From the IMG/VR virus record IMGVR_UViG_3300012920_000122, positions 1 to 34,892 of that record: a stretch of 34,892 nucleotides of DNA; one strand, given 5' to 3'. The first letter of the stretch is position 1. Each line of letters starts with the position of its first letter. The stretch comes from a virus. Made by a program: the position numbers and the translations under genes. Of the stretch, positions 31,608 through 34,892 are shown piece by piece. Below the pieces are notes generated by a model that saw only the letters and a program-made list of their open reading frames with translations, was not told the DNA's origin and searched no databases.

Positions 31608-31841
31608 ATGTTTCTGTTCAGACAAATAGAACGAAATCCGATTGTGATCCGCCGAAAAGAATTGGGTGGAAATCGATTTGTTTACAAGCTGGAAGAGAAA
31701 CAAGGTGTTTACTGGCGCGTTATACCCTCTAACATGAAAGAAATTAATTTTATGCTCTTGTTAGAGAAACACTTAGAATACGAGATTCCTTCTTTTGGGA
31801 ACGGCCTTTTGATAATAGACCACATAATCCCTTTACCATAA
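31608..31841 (+). CDS. unknown 77-aa protein
   Basis: A 77-aa protein with a beta-like N-terminal half (NPIVIRRKELGGNRFVYKLE and GVYWRVIPS) and a helical-to-beta end (LLIIDHIIPLP). No family recognised. It sits nine bases after the previous stop and four bases before the MazG-like gene, in a compact rightward operon. Confidence 0.5.
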   Translation: MFLFRQIERNPIVIRRKELGGNRFVYKLEEKQGVYWRVIPSNMKEINFMLLLEKHLEYEIPSFGNGLLIIDHIIPLP

Positions 31842-31845
31842 AGAT

Positions 31846-32211
31846 ATGGAACACAAAAAACTTCTGGAGATCCACGAGGCTACCTGCCTCAAGGCGCAAG
31901 AAATTATGCGTCAGAAAAATAGTGACTATTGTGGGGGTGAGCACGCTTCCTCAAAAGAAGCTCTGGCTAATTTTAAAGCCGCAAAAATGTTAGGCCTGCA
32001 CCCTGTGACGGGTTTACTGCTTCGGGTCCAAGACAAGATAATGCGTATCCGATCGTTTGTAGCAGACGGTCAGTTGCGGGTAGAGAATGAGTCAGTCGAA
32101 GACGCTTGTGATGACATCGTCAACTACGCAATTTTGTGCAAAGCTTTATTGATAGAAGAGCTACAAAACAGAGACGATTACACAAACTACAGATTAGATG
32201 GAAACAGTTAA
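31846..32211 (+). CDS. MazG/DUF1599-like all-alpha NTP pyrophosphatase family protein
   Basis: A 121-aa all-helical protein with the DUF1599 (nucleotide modification associated domain 1) pattern: KNSDYCGG (24-31), ANFKAAKMLGLHPVTGLLLR (41-60), DKIMRIRSF (63-71) and ESVEDACDDIVNYA (82-95). The acidic ESVED/DDIVNYA segment corresponds to the Mg2+-binding helices of the MazG-like fold. Such proteins hydrolyse or bind NTPs or modified dNTPs, and phages often carry them beside replication genes. The length is normal for a single domain. The substrate cannot be told. Its end overlaps the next gene by 14 bases. Confidence 0.65.
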   Translation: MEHKKLLEIHEATCLKAQEIMRQKNSDYCGGEHASSKEALANFKAAKMLGLHPVTGLLLRVQDKIMRIRSFVADGQLRVENESVEDACDDIVNYAILCKALLIEELQNRDDYTNYRLDGNS

Positions 32212-32431
32212 TCGAAATCAAAAAGAACAGTGCGAGCTGGAATTCCGAGGCCTATCTTCTTGGCTTACTCTACGCGCAGATTCCCTCAAAGAGGGCAGAG
32301 CAGATGTCGAGAATACTCTCGAAACGCTGAGTAAGTATGTGGGGAGAATAAAAGCAAACGTAGACTATTCCAAATGGATCTCCGAATGGGGTCCTGAGGA
32401 CCCCTCTACCGAAGATGATAGTGGGGATTGA
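32198..32431 (+). CDS. unknown 77-aa acidic protein
   Basis: A 77-aa helical protein (METVNRNQKEQCELEFRGLS) with an acidic C-terminal tail ending STEDDSGD. It overlaps its upstream neighbour by 14 bases and the resolvase gene by 17 bases. The tight overlaps support a real, co-translated gene. No family recognised. An acidic tail could contact a DNA-binding partner, possibly the resolvase encoded next. Confidence 0.55.
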   Translation: METVNRNQKEQCELEFRGLSSWLTLRADSLKEGRADVENTLETLSKYVGRIKANVDYSKWISEWGPEDPSTEDDSGD

Positions 32432-32897
32432 TAATGGTCTCGATGGAGGCCTGTGTGCGATCTCTGCTTTTAACGGAGACTTAATTGCTAAGACTGCGAT
32501 GCCTTGCCAGCAACGCAGCAAGAAACGTGAGATTGATACTCGTAAAGTAAATGAGTGGCTCCTCAATCTTAACACTCCATTTGTTCTGGCAATTGAGGAA
32601 CCTCTAGCCCACGCTAAGAGTTCTCAAGCTGTAAGATCAATGGCAATATCGTTTGGCAAATTGATTGGCATGGCGGAATGCAAAGACTACGAGGTAGCCA
32701 GAGTGAGTGTGCAAAAATGGCAGAGGAAGATGTTGGGCTTTGTTCCGAAGGGTATGACTAAGATTGCCGCCTTGAATACAGCGGAGCGGCTTGCTCCTGA
32801 GGAGAACTGGTTAAAAAATAAAAGGTGCCGGACCCCCCACGACGGGATGATTGATGCTTTTCTAATCGCCCGTTATTTTTGGGGCAGTCAAAAATAG
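32415..32897 (+). CDS. RuvC-like Holliday junction resolvase
   Basis: A 160-aa protein with the RNase H-fold resolvase layout. MIVGIDNGLDGGL supplies Asp6 of the first strand; FVLAIEEPLA supplies Glu61/62; HDGMIDAFLIA supplies His142, Asp143 and Asp147 on the last helix. A conserved-type RVSVQKWQRKMLG segment sits before it. It is the normal length for phage or bacterial RuvC. It would cut branched DNA during replication or before packaging. Start ATG 32415 lies within the end of the preceding gene, and a structured non-coding stretch follows its stop. Confidence 0.85.
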   Translation: MIVGIDNGLDGGLCAISAFNGDLIAKTAMPCQQRSKKREIDTRKVNEWLLNLNTPFVLAIEEPLAHAKSSQAVRSMAISFGKLIGMAECKDYEVARVSVQKWQRKMLGFVPKGMTKIAALNTAERLAPEENWLKNKRCRTPHDGMIDAFLIARYFWGSQK

Positions 32898-32905
32898 TTG
32901 ACCCC

Positions 32906-32994
32906 CCGCGATTGTGGCCACACACTGGCGCCCGCATAGTGTGTATTGCGAGGTAACTACAAGTGCTGGCCGGTTTGTCATGGCCGGTCAGCAC
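32906..32994 (+). ncRNA. structured intergenic RNA or DNA element
   Basis: Two stems sit between the resolvase and the next gene. The first pairs CGCGAT (32907-32912) with ATTGCG (32945-32950) and ACACACT (32920-32926) with AGTGTGT (32938-32944) across an internal loop. The second pairs GTGCTGGCCGG (32963-32973) with CCGGTCAGCAC (32984-32994), 11 bp with one G-U. Pyrimidine-rich sequence (33007-33036) begins 13 bases later, too far for a standard terminator. It could be a regulatory RNA, a processing site or a replication element. No known ribozyme core was matched. Confidence 0.45.
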
Positions 32995-33048
32995 GACCTG
33001 CCTCAACTTTTTTCTTCTCTTTTTGTTTTGTTTTGGTAAGGGCATTGA

Positions 33049-33309
33049 ATGCCTCATCACACTAGACCTGACGATATTCAGGAATATTTTTACCAACACT
33101 CTATCAGCATTAGCACAAAACCTGACGTTATACGGAGGGGGATTGAGTCTGCTGAGACGCTGGGATTCCGACATAAAGTCAACGAAGTAGGGGACATAAT
33201 TGTCATCACTCCCCTACAACATAAACGAGTCTACCGAGGATTCGGGAGGTCCAGATATCAAATCTGCACCGTCCTTATGCACGCAATGTTTAGCTCTGTA
33301 ATGCACTAA
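33049..33309 (+). CDS. unknown 86-aa protein
   Basis: An 86-aa protein starting MPHHTRPDDIQEYFYQHSIS, with an alpha/beta-looking body (RRGIESAETLGFRHKVNEVG then DIIVITPLQHKRVYRG) and a hydrophobic end. No family recognised. It follows a long pyrimidine-rich segment, and its TAA shares a base with the ATG of the helicase (TAATG), so the two are probably translated together. Confidence 0.55.
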   Translation: MPHHTRPDDIQEYFYQHSISISTKPDVIRRGIESAETLGFRHKVNEVGDIIVITPLQHKRVYRGFGRSRYQICTVLMHAMFSSVMH

Positions 33310-34625
33310 TGAAGACACTATTTTTAAGCCAACTAGAATCCCACGATTTGTTTTTAGATTGCTTGTTGAGGGGGGACAACACTTGTGACACTTCCCATGT
33401 TGGAACTGGTAAGACCGTTGTGGGGTGCCACCTAGCATTAAGCCTAAAGCGGGCCGGATACAGCGTGGCCGTAATTTGTCCAAAATCTGTGATCCCGTCT
33501 TGGACCCGCGAAATGAAGGAAGTGCAAGTCGAACCCATATTTGTTCTTAACTACGAAAAGATAAGGACAGGGAAGACGAAGCACATGAGCAAAACCGGCA
33601 AGAAAATTATGCGGTGGAGCCTGCCCGAAAAAACGGTCGTGCTGTTTGACGAGGTGCATAAAGCAAAAGGTCCTTACACCCAGAATGCACAGCTACTAAT
33701 TAGTCTTATTCAGCAGGGCTATCAGGTTCACGGTATGTCCGCAACAGCGGCTGAAGATCCTACAGAGATGAGGGGGCTTGGTTACATGCTGGGGCTACAC
33801 TCTTTAAACAAGCCTACAGATCAGTTAGATAGCTGGGTTGACTGGATGAAAGAATTTGGGTGCTACCAAGATGACTACTACAAATGGTCGCTGAGTGCCT
33901 CTGGGAGAGCAAAGTTACCCTTACTGAGAAAAGAAATGTATTCTCGAAATGTGAGGCGCCTGACAACAGATCATTTCCCCGACTCGTTTAAGAAAAATCG
34001 AGTAATCGTAGAGCCTATAGATTTTAAAAAATCCCATCAGATTCAGGCCGCGTATCGAGAGGCCGGCGTGACACCCGCCATCGTCCAAAGATTTATTGAG
34101 GAAGGGACTGTTGAAGATAGTGAATACTATCTGGTAAACATTCTAAGCGCGAGAATGTTGGCTGAATCTTTTAAGATTCCAGAACTTTGTGAGATGGCCA
34201 CCGACCTCGTGGCGGAAAACAAAAGCGTTGTGGTGTTCGTAAATTTTTCTGAGACAGCGAAGGTCCTTTGCAAGAATCTTAAATGCCGAAGCATAGAAGG
34301 AGGCCAGACTTTAGAGGAACGTCAGGAAGCGATCGACCGATTCCAAAACGATGATGACTACATAATCGTCGTAAATATTGCTGCGGGAGGAACCGGTATT
34401 AGCCTCCACCACACTGAGTCTTCCAATAGACAACGTGTATCTCTTATTTGTCCTTCCTTTTCCGCTAAGAATCATTTACAGACATTAGGGCGTATTCACC
34501 GGAACGGAGCTAAGAGTGATGCCATACAGAAGATTCTGGTGGCGAGCAACACCGTCGAGGAGGCTGTTATAGAGTCCGTGCAAAGAAGAATAAAGAACCT
34601 CGAATTACTACACGATGAAAGTTGA
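33309..34625 (+). CDS. superfamily 2 DEVH-box (SNF2-like) helicase/ATPase
   Basis: A 438-aa SF2 helicase with both RecA lobes. Motif I HVGTGKTVVG (30-39, Lys35), motif Ia AVICPKSVIPSW (54-65), motif II FDEVH (113-117), motif III SATAAED (144-150), motif V AAGGTGISLH (358-367) and motif VI QTLGRIHRNGAKSD (391-404). The motif V and VI wording is close to SNF2-type translocases. The length is that of a minimal core with no extra domains. In phages such enzymes sit beside a PD-(D/E)XK nuclease in replication or recombination modules, as here: the next gene overlaps by 11 bases. Confidence 0.9.
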   Translation: MKTLFLSQLESHDLFLDCLLRGDNTCDTSHVGTGKTVVGCHLALSLKRAGYSVAVICPKSVIPSWTREMKEVQVEPIFVLNYEKIRTGKTKHMSKTGKKIMRWSLPEKTVVLFDEVHKAKGPYTQNAQLLISLIQQGYQVHGMSATAAEDPTEMRGLGYMLGLHSLNKPTDQLDSWVDWMKEFGCYQDDYYKWSLSASGRAKLPLLRKEMYSRNVRRLTTDHFPDSFKKNRVIVEPIDFKKSHQIQAAYREAGVTPAIVQRFIEEGTVEDSEYYLVNILSARMLAESFKIPELCEMATDLVAENKSVVVFVNFSETAKVLCKNLKCRSIEGGQTLEERQEAIDRFQNDDDYIIVVNIAAGGTGISLHHTESSNRQRVSLICPSFSAKNHLQTLGRIHRNGAKSDAIQKILVASNTVEEAVIESVQRRIKNLELLHDES

Positions 34626-34892
34626 TCACGGATCGCGAGATCACGCAGAATTCAGCCCAAGCTCTTTGAAGTATGTTGCGGCATGTTCTGGCTACGAGGG
34701 CAAAAGCGGGACCAGCCCAGCGGCTGAGATGGGGACTAGAATTCACGAAGCTTTAGAAGTCCACGATCCTTCAGCTTTGCACAACGAACAAGAGTTACAG
34801 ATCTATGAGCAGATTGTAGAAATGGAGCAAAGTTTTCTAGCGAACTTTGGGGAAATCGAAGAGGAGCATAACGAAATACAAGTTGACGTTGA
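34615..34892 (+). CDS. Cas4/RecB-like PD-(D/E)XK nuclease (partial, 3' end beyond window)
   Basis: About 92 residues from ATG 34615, cut by the window end. FSPSSLKYVAACSG followed by SPAAEMGTRIHEALE is typical of the N-terminus of phage RecB/Cas4-type exonucleases: a serine-rich start of the first helix, then a GTRIHEALE helix with the conserved His. The catalytic Asp and E-x-K lie beyond the edge. In some families the domain has an Fe-S cluster; Cys34 could be the first ligand. Overlap with the helicase suggests the two work together in end resection or replication. Confidence 0.75.
   Translation, partial: MKVDHGSRDHAEFSPSSLKYVAACSGYEGKSGTSPAAEMGTRIHEALEVHDPSALHNEQELQIYEQIVEMEQSFLANFGEIEEEHNEIQVDV

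Noticed and set aside
32963-33036. Rho-independent terminator after the resolvase
   Set aside because: The hairpin is strong but the T-rich part starts 13 bases later, and it is mixed with C.

Overview
The window is part of a tailed double-stranded DNA phage genome, probably podovirus-like. It carries a terminase pair, a portal, a scaffold, a very large internal-virion-type polyvalent protein, a RuvC-like resolvase, a DEVH-box helicase and a Cas4/RecB-like nuclease. No integrase, tRNA gene, rRNA gene or CRISPR array is visible. The host cannot be named. Most genes lack a clear Shine-Dalgarno sequence, and many start codons follow AACCAACC- or CCTGAACC-type leaders, which suggests a host that starts translation largely without SD pairing.

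Layout. (a) 1-4726, minus strand: end of the leftward virion module (portal, small protein, scaffold, minus-strand terminator), plus a core-less NUMOD/HNH-type protein and a small basic protein. (b) 4727-5036: divergent intergenic region with repeats and a T7-type promoter candidate. (c) 5037-13440, plus strand: a cassette of about 15 small genes, visibly more GC-rich than its flanks. It encodes an ASCH-like protein, a C39-like cysteine peptidase, a zinc-motif/OB-like protein, a one-pass membrane protein and many unknowns. (d) 13430-30695, minus strand: a 4313-aa polyvalent protein, two coiled-coil/charged virion-type proteins, a conserved basic phage protein, a small ORF and TerL. (e) 30728-34892, plus strand: TerS, small overlapping ORFs, a MazG/DUF1599-like protein, RuvC, a structured intergenic stretch, helicase and a partial PD-(D/E)XK nuclease.

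Main discovery. The rightward cassette is punctuated by four copies of one RNA motif at about 5620, 7861, 8651 and 9502. Each has the order GUC-GAAA, tetraloop hairpin, GUC, a second hairpin beginning CGG or UGG and ending CCG or CCA, CUGANGA, GAC. This is a circularly permuted (type II) hammerhead ribozyme. Stem III changes sequence in every copy while keeping its pairing, and stem I carries a compensatory change in copy 4. Each copy lies between the stop codon of one gene and the start of the next. Three near-identical sites ending in C6-AYTRTWG resemble T7/T3-type phage promoters, and one of them would start transcription directly into ribozyme 3. Together they suggest a cassette transcribed by a phage-type RNA polymerase and cut by ribozymes into mRNAs with hairpin ends. 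This is inference from sequence alone.
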